From: Candidatus Limimorpha caballi
GTDB lineage: Bacteria; Bacteroidota; Bacteroidia; Bacteroidales; F082
Length of the DNA: 64,000 nt
Direction of reading: 5' to 3'
Assembly (NCBI GenBank): GCA_018064605.1
Contig: JAGHUX010000007.1
Coordinates: 62,001 to 126,000 of the forward strand
The position numbers and the translations under genes are program-made. The notes beneath the pieces are model-generated. The model ran no database searches. It was not told the origin of the DNA and saw only the letters and a list, made by a program, of their open reading frames with translations. Positions 44,670-52,726 of the stretch are shown piece by piece. Every line of letters begins with the position of its first letter. Positions within the stretch are counted from its first letter, which is position 1.

Positions 44670-46659
44670 TGTTGTACGCGGCTTTCAATTTAGCAATACT
44701 TTCTTCAATGTTCAACGAACCGCGGAGGTATTCGCGAAGCAAGCCTTCAAGATGGTTGCTCCAAAGATTCTCGAATCCGTTATCAGCATCGCTTGCATAA
44801 TTTTTCAATTTCAAGAAATAGGCGACTCCGATGTGATAGGCTGATGAAAGTCCATCAATACATTTTTCTTCCTCTTTTTCATCTGTCTTAGCTTTGTGCC
44901 AAATCTTATTGTTTAGATTGTTCATTCGGTTCTTTAATTTTCCAAGAACGTCTGTTGAAGGTTTGACGATGTTGTCTTGCTCGTCTTTCCATGCATTTTC
45001 ATCGTCAAGCATTTTCATACTTTCATCTGCCTTGATTTCCTTGAACGCGAAACGACGGCGGAAAGCGAAGTCCATACTTTCCACGCTGCGGTCTATGTCG
45101 TTCATCGTGCCGATGATATAGACATTTTCGGGAACAAAGAAATGTCCGAAATTATTATCATCAGTAATACCCAACTTGTCATCAAAATCATTAGGCACTA
45201 TTTGCATATTTGCATACTGTGTACGCACTTTTCCATTTTCTCCACGGTAGCCCGGATCAATAGAGAAGAACAGTTCGCCGAAAATCTTGGATATTTCGCC
45301 ACGGTTGATTTCGTCGATGATGAAAACGTAGTTTTTATTTGGATTATTCAATGCGTTTATGCAAAATTCCTTAAATACACCATCCTTTCTTTCAAACTTA
45401 ACATCCTTGCTTTCATCTTTAATTGGACGAAGACCTTCAACAAAATCGGTGTAATCGTATGAAGGATGGAACTGAACAAAACCATAATCCTCTTTTGAAT
45501 CACGTTGCTTTAAAGAATCTACAGCCTCGCCTGTCTTTAAGTCGAAATTGGAGTATAAGATGTACGCAAATTCATCAACAGTGATATCTTTTCTATCCTT
45601 ACATGCAATTTTATAAAAATTGTATACGACTTTATTCTTATCTAAAATGTCTTTCTGATTTTCCAAACCAAATAAATCAATGACATTATCCAAATACGTC
45701 TTACTGTTGATTGGAAAAAAATCATTGGGGTAATATGTTGAAAGAATTTTCAGTAAGAAAGAATCACCAAGATAATTATGAATATTTTTTTGTTTTTCAA
45801 CACACTCACTGATTTCCGAGGCCAATTCTTTCATGAGAGATTCATTAGTAATATTTGTATTAGAATCCTTTTTCTTATTCTTTAAAAAGCCAGTGAAAAC
45901 GTAATCTAACGATTCTTTATTTCTATACACCAAATATGACCTTGATGAACCCGGAAAATATTTACCCAAAGCTGTCAATCCTCGTTCTATCCACCAGCAA
46001 AAATTATCTTTACCGCCATCTCCTATGCAATATTGTTCCAATGTCAAGTCTTTCAATTTTTCTTTTGGAAAACGTTTGAGGAAAACGGCTCTGAGTTCAT
46101 TTAATCTTTTTGTTTCTTCATCGCTGTGTTTGAACCGCCCAATGATTTGTTCAAGCAATTCTTTAGGATTATATGTGTTCTGTGCCGCAATTTGTTGTGC
46201 GATTTGCTTTGCCAGATATGTTTTCCCCGTGCCTGGAGCGCCCGTGAGGATGAGATTGTGGTTGGTTGTTAAAAGCTCGGCCAAATCTTGTTTTGTTTCT
46301 TCGTGATTATCCATATTGAAAATTCGTTTAATATGTTCTTCATTGTCAATTTTGCAAAGTGTATTTGCATACCAAGTAATGTCTGTTAAATCTTTACGGC
46401 ATTCTTTCCAATCAACTTCAACTCTCATTTTGTCGGCATGAATTTTTTTAATCACTCCCGTACAAAATATTCTCAAATACGATTTGCTGTTTTTAACATA
46501 AGTTGATTTAAGGGCTATGTGGTCACCTACGCGCATAGTATTGTAAACGTCTTCGTACTTTTCGTCATAGCCGTTCTCCCATATATGTTCTTCCTTAAAA
46601 CGGTCTAACTGGCTATCACCACCCCGTGTAAAACCAGCGATGTGATAATTTCTCTTCAT
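44644..46659 (-). CDS. mcrB: McrB-like AAA+ GTPase subunit of a type IV restriction system
   Basis: 671 residues. The N-terminal ~120 residues (GFTRGGDSQLDRFKEEHIW, MRVGDHIALKSTY, GVIKKIHADKMRVEVDWKEC) form a small domain that resembles an EVE/PUA-like modified-base reader; this is inference. The AAA+ motor follows: Walker A LTGAPGTGKTYLAKQ (~residue 137), a long insertion, Walker B YVFIIDEINRGEISKIFGEL, and the McrB signature IIGTMNDIDRSVESMDFAFR. GTP-driven translocation recruits McrC. A -7 box lies at 46762-46769. Confidence 0.92.
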   Translation of the reverse strand: MKRNYHIAGFTRGGDSQLDRFKEEHIWENGYDEKYEDVYNTMRVGDHIALKSTYVKNSKSYLRIFCTGVIKKIHADKMRVEVDWKECRKDLTDITWYANTLCKIDNEEHIKRIFNMDNHEETKQDLAELLTTNHNLILTGAPGTGKTYLAKQIAQQIAAQNTYNPKELLEQIIGRFKHSDEETKRLNELRAVFLKRFPKEKLKDLTLEQYCIGDGGKDNFCWWIERGLTALGKYFPGSSRSYLVYRNKESLDYVFTGFLKNKKKDSNTNITNESLMKELASEISECVEKQKNIHNYLGDSFLLKILSTYYPNDFFPINSKTYLDNVIDLFGLENQKDILDKNKVVYNFYKIACKDRKDITVDEFAYILYSNFDLKTGEAVDSLKQRDSKEDYGFVQFHPSYDYTDFVEGLRPIKDESKDVKFERKDGVFKEFCINALNNPNKNYVFIIDEINRGEISKIFGELFFSIDPGYRGENGKVRTQYANMQIVPNDFDDKLGITDDNNFGHFFVPENVYIIGTMNDIDRSVESMDFAFRRRFAFKEIKADESMKMLDDENAWKDEQDNIVKPSTDVLGKLKNRMNNLNNKIWHKAKTDEKEEEKCIDGLSSAYHIGVAYFLKLKNYASDADNGFENLWSNHLEGLLREYLRGSLNIEESIAKLKAAYNNESPENNG

Positions 46660-46761
46660 TACTTTGCAATTATTATGAACTTCTATTCTTTATTATTTTT
46701 CTGTTATTTTCCACCCTTCCGCGAAATCCTTTAACGAAAGTCGGTGGGGAAAAGCGAACTG

Positions 46762-46769
46762 CAAAAATA
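46762..46769 (-). promoter_or_regulatory. Bacteroidota -7 box (TATTTTTG) for mcrBC
   Basis: Exact consensus on the minus strand, 102 bp before the mcrB ATG. The long leader can form a stem between CCACC and GGTGG at about 46719-46747. Confidence 0.6.
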
Positions 46770-46809
46770 CATTATATTCCTGTCTTTTTTCACATTTTTA
46801 TGCTGAAAA

Positions 46810-47115
46810 TCACTCTTGTTTCTCTATTTCCACTTTCAGCGGTTGGTTGTCGTAGCACCATTCGCGATGATTTGACATCTGCTCAGAAATGAACGTCTTG
46901 ATGTCTTCTACATTCCAGTCGAAAGCATCTCCGGCATAGATCAGAATTTCAGTGAGGCGGTTGATGGCTTGCGAGTGATATACGCCTGACACTTGGTTGA
47001 AGGTTTTCCCCGTGGCATGGGCTACGGCGTCGATGGTCTCAACAGCTCCGCTGAGTTCTTCAAACAACAATTCTTCGTTGTGACGATTACGTTTCCTGTT
47101 ATCTTGTTTTACCAT
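46810..47115 (-). CDS. Hypothetical protein, 101 residues, candidate member of the WYL-linked regulon
   Basis: No family recognised. Mostly helical prediction by eye (RHNEELLFEELSGAVETIDA, SQAINRLTEILIYAGD, IKTFISEQMSNHREWC), charged N-terminus. The ATG at 47115 is chosen because the -7 box at 47140-47147 overlaps the only upstream in-frame start. A 21-bp palindrome lies 8 bp upstream of that box, as at two other promoters in this island, so the gene is probably co-regulated with the WYL operon. Confidence 0.65.
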   Translation of the reverse strand: MVKQDNRKRNRHNEELLFEELSGAVETIDAVAHATGKTFNQVSGVYHSQAINRLTEILIYAGDAFDWNVEDIKTFISEQMSNHREWCYDNQPLKVEIEKQE

Positions 47116-47139
47116 AGTATATAGCGTTTGTTTCGGCTG

Positions 47140-47176
47140 CAAAACTAAAACAGAGGTGCGCCTAATGTGGGCGCAC
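47140..47176 (-). promoter_or_regulatory. Promoter plus 21-bp palindrome, site 1
   Basis: -7 box TAGTTTTG (47140-47147, minus strand), 8-bp gap, then the palindrome GTGCGCC-N7-GGCGCAC (47156-47176). The flanks extend the stem to 12 bp (47151-47162 with 47170-47181), so on RNA it is also a good terminator for the Bro-N gene, with the T-rich promoter as its tail. Confidence 0.75.
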
Positions 47177-47216
47177 CTCTGTCGGATTGATGAATATTTC
47201 GAGTTTTATATTGTCA

Positions 47217-48098
47217 TTATTCTCTTCGCGATTTGAGATAATGATGAGCGTTTGTCGCTTCATTATCTCCCTTGATCTCAAGGGCGTTCTTGTTTTTTGC
47301 GTTCAAAGGTGAAATAACGGATTGTCCTGTCCGAGCTTCTATGTTTTCTCGGGCATCTTTTGCCACGCTACCGCCTTCAATAGCAATCTGTCGGCTTTCT
47401 TCAAATGTTTCAGGCTCCCGCGACTTTGAGATGGCTGTTGTCGTAACCTCCGCCAACATATTCAGCACCAATTCCACGTTGGTCATATTGTCGCGCAGAT
47501 TTTCTTTCTTCAGATTCTTGAATTGTTTGTATTGCTTTATCGAAAATCCGCTCCAAGCTTTGGTCATCTCGTTGGTCAGGATGGCGTACTCCTGCTCTTG
47601 TTCAATGCCACGCGCTTTCCATTCATCGGTCAGTTCCTTGCGCATTTCAATGGTCTGCAGACGTTGGTTTATCCAACCTTCAGTGTAACCTTTGGCTCGG
47701 TAAAAGTCAGCACCGCGCAAGATGGCCTTCTCCGGGTCGGCAATTTCGTCCAAACGCTCGTTGCCCACTTGTGCCAACCACATCTTGAACGGCTCAGCCT
47801 TGGGTGATGGAATGGACTGGATGAGACGCAGAAGTCCCTTTGTATCAAGAACATCCGTTTCTCTCATTTTTCCATCCGCAGCTATCATTTTCAACCGGTG
47901 ACAAATTGTCACCAGTTCACTTCCTTCTTCTGAAAGACGTTGCCTAAGTTTATTCCAATACTTTCTTGCTGTCTGATAGTCAGCGCTATCAGTCAACACT
48001 TCCACCACATCCACCACGGAGAAATACCATTCCTCTTCATCTTCGTTCCATGCAGTGCGGATTTTCTTGCTTTCAAATAGTTTGATTTTGTTTTCCAT
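47217..48098 (-). CDS. Bro-N domain protein (DinD/antirepressor-like)
   Basis: 293 residues. The N-terminal Bro-N domain (KIRTAWNEDEEEWYFSVVDV, ARKYWNKLRQRLSEEGSEL, TKGLLRLIQSIPSPKAEPFK) is typical of phage antirepressors and of DNA-damage-inducible DinD-like proteins. The C-terminal region (GAKRxKGYTEGWINQRLQ-like, then NMLAEVTTTAISK) fits the longer chromosomal members. It may regulate or antagonise another factor. Start at 48098 or 48101 (two adjacent ATG codons), because the -7 box at 48141-48148 puts the transcript start near 48134. Confidence 0.8.
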   Translation of the reverse strand: MENKIKLFESKKIRTAWNEDEEEWYFSVVDVVEVLTDSADYQTARKYWNKLRQRLSEEGSELVTICHRLKMIAADGKMRETDVLDTKGLLRLIQSIPSPKAEPFKMWLAQVGNERLDEIADPEKAILRGADFYRAKGYTEGWINQRLQTIEMRKELTDEWKARGIEQEQEYAILTNEMTKAWSGFSIKQYKQFKNLKKENLRDNMTNVELVLNMLAEVTTTAISKSREPETFEESRQIAIEGGSVAKDARENIEARTGQSVISPLNAKNKNALEIKGDNEATNAHHYLKSRRE

Positions 48099-48140
48099 CA
48101 TTGTTTGATCTTTTGTTTTACTTGATGTCATTAGATGCTA

Positions 48141-48148
48141 CAAATCTA
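48141..48148 (-). promoter_or_regulatory. Bacteroidota -7 box (TAGATTTG) for the Bro-N gene
   Basis: Exact TAnnTTTG match on the minus strand. No palindrome of the WYL-site type is present here. Confidence 0.55.
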
Positions 48149-48166
48149 CGATTATATTTTTCTCAT

Positions 48167-48220
48167 TCACAATATCTCCCTCGCTATCGCCGCGCAAGCC
48201 TCCGCATCGGCCAAGGCGTG
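48167..48220 (-). pseudogene. 3' remnant of a DnaQ-like exonuclease gene
   Basis: The minus strand encodes HALADAEACAAIAREIL and a stop, the Exo III motif and C-terminus of an exonuclease. 38 bp (48183-48220) are identical to the 3' part of the intact exonuclease gene (51310-51347), while the last codons differ, so this is the tail of a close paralogue and not a simple copy. Everything 5' of the motif is missing. Confidence 0.7.
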
Positions 48221-48284
48221 AACTTTGCAAACTACAACTATATTTCAAATGCAAAAGTAAGTATATGATACAAGAGCCAATGGA

Positions 48285-48745
48285 CTATTGTCGTGCTAAC
48301 CAATCCAACGCATAAATCTGCCGTATCCCGTTATGCGAAATCTCAGGATCAGAATCCATTGTCAGCAGAAACTTCGGATTGTGATCCTTCACGGAATTCA
48401 AAGGGGCGATTTCTCTGGTCAGTGTCTGTTCATCGCGTACTGTGAGAGCAACTTGATAATATTCCACAAGACCATCTTTAAATCTGATGAAATCAATTTC
48501 CTTATCACCACTTTTGCCAACCATGACCTTATGTCCCGACCTGATAAGATGCAGATACACAATATTCTCAAGCAAACGTCCCAAGTCACCGCCACGCAAG
48601 CCAAGCAACATTGTTCTCAACCCGACATCCGAAAGGTAATACTTTTGTCCTGTGCGCAAAAGCTCCTTGCCTTTGGCATCACAACACGCTTGTCACGCCA
48701 CATATTCAGTTGGTTGACATAGTTTTTGCGATTTAAATATTCCAT
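48285..48745 (-). pseudogene. AAA/DUF4143 ATPase with the whole ATPase domain deleted
   Basis: The minus strand begins MEYLNRKNYVNQLNMWRDKR, the usual N-terminus of this ATPase family, behind a good promoter (-7 box 48769-48776). It then jumps, out of frame, to DAKGKELLRTGQKYYLSDVG, the C-terminal DUF4143 region, which continues as RTMLLGLRGGDLGRLLEN and EIDFIRFKDG to the stop. About 250 codons with Walker A and B are missing. The junction is near 48683-48690. The C-terminal 124 residues could still be read from an internal start. Confidence 0.75.
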
Positions 48746-48766
48746 GATTCCATTTTGTTTTCATGT

Positions 48767-48836
48767 TGCAAAAATACAATATTTTTGCACTCCATTGCAA
48801 AAACTACGTAAAAACACAAAGTTTTTGCAATGGAGT
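48767..48836. promoter_or_regulatory. Palindromic promoter region of the broken ATPase gene
   Basis: 48767-48789 is a perfect 23-bp palindrome (10-3-10) made of two back-to-back TATTTTTGCA boxes, so it could fire in both directions. Beside it is a 17-bp perfect inverted repeat, 48789-48805 with 48820-48836, spaced by 14 bp. It could be an operator or the ends of a small insertion. Confidence 0.6.
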
Positions 48837-48886
48837 ATAAAGGCTTCTTAAAATATCGCCGCATCTGTTCTGACAAACGAATAAAT

Positions 48887-49615
48887 TTAATCAAAATCAT
48901 ATTTATCCCAGTCTAAGTCATCGTATTTTTCATCGCCTTTTAGATATGAGTCATAATCACTTTCTGTCGTTATCTCGATGTTGAAATCTCGTACCCATAG
49001 CAAATCATAGATTGAAAAGTCCATGTCGGTGAACAAAGTATGGAAAGGATGTATCAGGTGCATATCCTTTGTCATCTCTTTGTCGAGCATCTCATTCCAG
49101 TTGTCGAGTGAATCGCCAAGATACAGCATCTGGTTTATGGATTCAGGCTTTTCATTATTGCAAATGGAAAAGCTACATGCACCATTGTAGTACAGAGGCA
49201 TGAACTCGTCGTATGTGCCATTGAGAATATTCCAGATTTTCTTTGTCCTCATGGTCTGCACAGGATGTATCGAAGAGTATTTGTAACCGAGGAAACATTT
49301 GCCGGTGGTTTCAATGTCGCACGCTATGCCGCAACAGATGTTCGCATTATGCAAGGCAATTACTCGCTTTCGCATTTCTTTGGCTTGCGCTATGAGGGCT
49401 TCATTGAAATCTGAAAGCAATGACTTATAGTTTTCGTCCATTACAAATTTTGAGTCAAGAACACTCTTCCTAATTGATAGAAGATGCTTGACGGCCTCTT
49501 TATAAGTATCATCGGAACACCTGCGTCTCTCATTTCCATTAATGATTGAAAGAATTTCAATCTCAATCTCACGAACTTCTACCGCGTTGAAAATTTCTTG
49601 TACTGTCATATCCAT
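48887..49615 (-). CDS. Hypothetical protein, 242 residues, candidate member of the WYL-linked regulon
   Basis: No family recognised. N-terminal helical half (EIEIEILSIINGNERRR, KHLLSIRKSVLDSKF, EALIAQAKEMRKRVIALHN). The Cys-rich stretch NICCGIACDIETTGKC is followed by YKYSSIHPVQTMRTKKIW, and the tail is strongly acidic (KGDEKYDDLDWDKYDFD). It overlaps the upstream 122-residue gene by 10 bp, so both are translated together from the promoter at 50013-50020, which carries the WYL-type palindrome. Confidence 0.65.
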   Translation of the reverse strand: MDMTVQEIFNAVEVREIEIEILSIINGNERRRCSDDTYKEAVKHLLSIRKSVLDSKFVMDENYKSLLSDFNEALIAQAKEMRKRVIALHNANICCGIACDIETTGKCFLGYKYSSIHPVQTMRTKKIWNILNGTYDEFMPLYYNGACSFSICNNEKPESINQMLYLGDSLDNWNEMLDKEMTKDMHLIHPFHTLFTDMDFSIYDLLWVRDFNIEITTESDYDSYLKGDEKYDDLDWDKYDFD

Positions 49616-49974
49616 AAATATTTGAAGTAGTCAATGAATAACTGCATGCCTTCCTTGATACGAGCCTCTTTATCGGGTTCTATGTTGTATTTGTCAGGCA
49701 CTGATTGGTATTCGTCAAATGCGTAAATCATTTTCCGAATAATCTGCAACCATGACGCTTGTGCCTTTTCTTCTCCAACCTGATTTACTATAATTCCTGG
49801 ACATCCTCCATTGGGACCTTTTTCTGCTTTGAGAAATGCATGAAGGTACTTGCTTATTATGTCGGCAAGTTTTTCATCAAGACTCCACACGTCACCATAA
49901 TCAACATCGGCATAGCCTTCATGAGCTTTCTCCGACCATACTTTATCTTGCCATTTATTTCTACAATTATTCAC
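49606..49974 (-). CDS. Hypothetical protein, 122 residues, candidate member of the WYL-linked regulon
   Basis: No family recognised. Helical and aromatic-rich (SEKAHEGYADVDYGDVWSLD, KLADIISKYLHAFLKAEKG, MIYAFDEYQSVP, EGMQLFIDYFKYLWI). It resembles small proteins without catalytic motifs that act as immunity or adaptor subunits, but that is only an impression. First gene of a two-gene operon behind palindrome site 2. Confidence 0.65.
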   Translation of the reverse strand: MNNCRNKWQDKVWSEKAHEGYADVDYGDVWSLDEKLADIISKYLHAFLKAEKGPNGGCPGIIVNQVGEEKAQASWLQIIRKMIYAFDEYQSVPDKYNIEPDKEARIKEGMQLFIDYFKYLWI

Positions 49975-50012
49975 AGTGTTAGCTTTTATATGTTAGTGAT
50001 GAAATCTGGGTG

Positions 50013-50049
50013 CAAAAATAAAAGAGATGTGTGCCAATACAGGGCGCAC
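50013..50049 (-). promoter_or_regulatory. Promoter plus 21-bp palindrome, site 2
   Basis: -7 box TATTTTTG (50013-50020, minus strand), 8-bp gap, palindrome GTGTGCC-N7-GGCGCAC (50029-50049). The flanks extend pairing to 14 bp with one mismatch (50022-50035 with 50043-50056), so it can also end transcription of the PD-(D/E)XK gene. Confidence 0.75.
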
Positions 50050-50078
50050 ATCTCTTATTCTACGACAAAAATTAAAAA

Positions 50079-51272
50079 TTATAATTGCTCAATATGTCTG
50101 TCATCCAATTCAGCTAATATTTTGCCAACCAATTCTTGAATATAATTAGCAAAATTGCCATTAATCATATCAATGGTTTCATTTAACGACCATGATGAAT
50201 ATTTAGACAGATACGCCCATCCCAAGGGCCATGATTCATTTGCTTCGGGGGATAATGTATTTAAACTTTCCTGTAATGGAATTTTTTCTTCCTTGCTGAT
50301 TTCATTCCGTGATGTAACACCGATAAAGAATTTTTTTTCGAAGCTGCTATTACTTTCGTTTGTAATCTGTATTGAATAATGCTTCCACTTTGAACGATAA
50401 AAACATAATGCCTTCTCGCCATCACCCCATAGATATTCTTCTTTATATATTAAGCCGTTTTTCTCAGCAAAAAATTGAAGTTCTGGGGATACATATTTTT
50501 CAAATACATACTTAAAATAACCTTCATATCCAGAATGGTATATTTCGGCTATTGCTTCCGGGTATTTGCTCATTATTTCATACAGTTGTTGTGCATCTGT
50601 TGTATTCATGTCTTGATGGGTAAGTTGCTTTATTAAATTTGAATATTGGATAATGGTTTCTCTTATCAGAGGCTTTTGTGCTGATAATCCTATACAGTTA
50701 TTCAGCCATGAAAGTATATGGTCTTGATAACTGATACACGTGTATTCTATGTCTTTGTAAACAGAATCCTCACTGGCCATGTGCCCGTCCAGAGTCAGAT
50801 ATAGAATTGTTGATTGCTTTACTTTCCATGCCTTTATTTCTTTTTGGGCATAATTCCAATAACGCAAGAGTTGGTTTTTCTGATCTCCTGCGTAAATTTT
50901 GTTTTCGATAATTATCATGACATCTTTTGTCTGAAGAACTATGTCAAGGCGACCACCTTCGGTGGCATCGGCACTCTTAAACCCAATGCTACGTTCTACC
51001 TCTACCTTAGTCTCTTTCAAATCCATGTCGAAATTTTCCAAATGGATTTGTCTGATAAATTCTTCTAAAAACAAACTGCCACAACCATGATTCCCTTGTG
51101 GATTTAATAATTCGGCAATGAAAGCAGAATGTGTACGGGTTTCGTTTGTCGAAAGTCCTAACACATTAAAGACATTAAAAGCTTCTCCGCGTTTTCGTGC
51201 TTCTTCTTTTTTCTGCTTTATCTTGTCGGTTTCTCTTTGGAGTTCGACAAGAAGATTCTGAAATCTGTTCAT
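50079..51272 (-). CDS. PD-(D/E)XK nuclease family protein (PDDEXK_4-like)
   Basis: 397 residues. N-terminal helical segment (ETDKIKQKKEEARKRGEAF), then FNVLGLSTNETRTHSAFIAELLNP, the usual opening of this family. The nuclease core is GGRLDIVLQTKDVMIIIENKI (Asp and ENK as presumed metal and catalytic residues) with DQKNQLLRYWNYA and ILYLTLDGH. The C-terminal ~170 residues are a separate domain of unknown role. Third gene of the WYL-exonuclease-nuclease operon. Related proteins occur in defence islands. Confidence 0.85.
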   Translation of the reverse strand: MNRFQNLLVELQRETDKIKQKKEEARKRGEAFNVFNVLGLSTNETRTHSAFIAELLNPQGNHGCGSLFLEEFIRQIHLENFDMDLKETKVEVERSIGFKSADATEGGRLDIVLQTKDVMIIIENKIYAGDQKNQLLRYWNYAQKEIKAWKVKQSTILYLTLDGHMASEDSVYKDIEYTCISYQDHILSWLNNCIGLSAQKPLIRETIIQYSNLIKQLTHQDMNTTDAQQLYEIMSKYPEAIAEIYHSGYEGYFKYVFEKYVSPELQFFAEKNGLIYKEEYLWGDGEKALCFYRSKWKHYSIQITNESNSSFEKKFFIGVTSRNEISKEEKIPLQESLNTLSPEANESWPLGWAYLSKYSSWSLNETIDMINGNFANYIQELVGKILAELDDRHIEQL

Positions 51273-51293
51273 CTTAATGTATAATTATTGGTG

Positions 51294-51782
51294 TTACAAA
51301 ATATTCAAAGCTATCGCCGCGCAAGCCTCCGCATCGGCCAAGGCGTGGTGATGGTTCTGCAAGTCGTAGCCACAACGCTCGGCTATGATGTCGAGGTTGT
51401 GACGACCTTCTGGCCAGACTTCTCTTGACTTCAGGAGAGTGCAGTAGAACTCGTAATCGGGATAGTCCATCTGATATGTGCGGAATGCTGCTTTCAGACA
51501 ACTCTCGTCGAATGCCTTGTTATGAGCTACGAGTGGAAGTCCTTCTATGAGTGGTTCCACCTGTTTCCAAATGTCAGGGAAGATAGGAGCGTTATCTGTG
51601 TCCTGTGCAGTCAGCCCGTGCACCCGAGTGCACCAGTAGTTGTAATACTCCGGCTCTGGCTTGATAAGAGAATAGAACCTGTCAACAATCTCTCCGTTGC
51701 GCACGATGACGACACCAACCGAACAAACGGATGAACGCTCGCAGTTGGCGGTCTCAAAGTCTATTGCTGCAAAATCTTTCAT
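51294..51782 (-). CDS. DnaQ-like 3'-5' exonuclease
   Basis: 162 residues, a bare DEDDh domain: Exo I FAAIDFETAN (residues ~4-13), Exo II LVAHNKAFDESCL, Exo III HHHALADAEAC. It removes nucleotides from DNA or RNA 3' ends. It starts 2 bp after the WYL regulator stop and is followed after 21 bp by a PD-(D/E)XK nuclease gene, so it is the middle gene of an operon. A fragment of a close paralogue lies 3.1 kb away at 48167-48220. Confidence 0.9.
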   Translation of the reverse strand: MKDFAAIDFETANCERSSVCSVGVVIVRNGEIVDRFYSLIKPEPEYYNYWCTRVHGLTAQDTDNAPIFPDIWKQVEPLIEGLPLVAHNKAFDESCLKAAFRTYQMDYPDYEFYCTLLKSREVWPEGRHNLDIIAERCGYDLQNHHHALADAEACAAIALNIL

Positions 51783-51784
51783 TG

Positions 51785-52696
51785 TTATTCCTCATTGTAT
51801 TTATCCCACATTCTCTTAATAATTCCAGCCATTTCCTTGCGCAGCCAAAGCGGTTCAAGAACTTCCAACTCTTCGTTGTTCCACAGTAGTTCCTGAATGA
51901 AGTCGTGTTCGGGGCGAACTCTCAACTCGAAAATGCTGAATTGTTCGTTGCGCTCGGTTTCCACTTGCGATTCGTGCATGGGCAAGTCGCGAAGATAGTT
52001 GGCTTGCTTTGGCGACACCTTGAGCACCACGGTTTCGGGTTTGGTCTTGCCGCCCGCGATGACGCCGAAGCAGCCGTCGAAAAACTCTTTCGGCTTGAAA
52101 TCCTCCGGATACTCGAATGAGTGGCTCGACAGCCGGAAATCGCGGATGCGGTCGAGGCAAAACACGCGGTCTTCGTTGGCAGGCCATTTCCGTCCGACCA
52201 TGTACCATCGTTGACGGAAAAGCTTCACACACAATGGCATGAGGTAATGCTCCTTCTCGTCTTCACGCCAATAGTTGTAATAGACAATGTGAATGAAACG
52301 GTTCTTCTTCATCGCATTGATTATGGGGTCTAAATATTCTCGTCCGCTCGGCACATCTTCAAGAATAATTCTGTCCTTAATAGATTTGCTTCCGCTGAGC
52401 GAATTGCTGACGGAGTACGTGTTTAACAGCCAGTTTTCAATGTTTCCCTGCCTCAAATCTTCATCGTTGTCAATGTAATATCTGTAAGGTGCTGTTTTTT
52501 CGCATTCAATGTTCAAGCCGAAAGTGTCAAGAATCGCCCACTTCCATTTGATGAAGGTGCGTTTCAGCATCGGTTTGCCTCGGCTGATGTCATCGTCTTC
52601 AATCCATCTGCTGTTTAGCTCTTCAAATGTTATCTTGCGGGCGGAATGTATGGTGTTTGCTATCCACACGAGTTTGTTGGTCTGATTCAGCGGCAT
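51785..52696 (-). CDS. WYL domain transcriptional regulator
   Basis: 303 residues. N-terminal winged-helix part (NKLVWIANTIHSARKITFEE, KPMLKRTFIKWKWAILDTFG). The WYL domain has IHIVYYNYWREDEKEHYLMP and FRQRWYMVGRKWPANEDRVF then CLDRI. A C-terminal WCX-type dimerisation part follows. WYL regulators such as BrxR and CapW bind inverted repeats at promoters of defence systems and are thought to sense nucleic-acid ligands. Its own promoter has the 21-bp palindrome found at two further promoters nearby, which makes autoregulation and control of those genes likely. Confidence 0.9.
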   Translation of the reverse strand: MPLNQTNKLVWIANTIHSARKITFEELNSRWIEDDDISRGKPMLKRTFIKWKWAILDTFGLNIECEKTAPYRYYIDNDEDLRQGNIENWLLNTYSVSNSLSGSKSIKDRIILEDVPSGREYLDPIINAMKKNRFIHIVYYNYWREDEKEHYLMPLCVKLFRQRWYMVGRKWPANEDRVFCLDRIRDFRLSSHSFEYPEDFKPKEFFDGCFGVIAGGKTKPETVVLKVSPKQANYLRDLPMHESQVETERNEQFSIFELRVRPEHDFIQELLWNNEELEVLEPLWLRKEMAGIIKRMWDKYNEE

Positions 52697-52726
52697 GACT
52701 TATCTGTTTGTTACAAATTCGGTCTG

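Noticed and set aside
47151-47182. Interpretation of palindrome site 1 as a terminator only
   Set aside because: It may terminate the Bro-N transcript, but the same 21-bp core and 8-bp spacing recur at site 3, which is not a good terminator, so a regulatory role explains all three better.
48789-48836. Insertion sequence defined by the 17-bp inverted repeat
   Set aside because: Only 14 bp lie between the arms, so nothing could be carried; an operator or hairpin is more likely.
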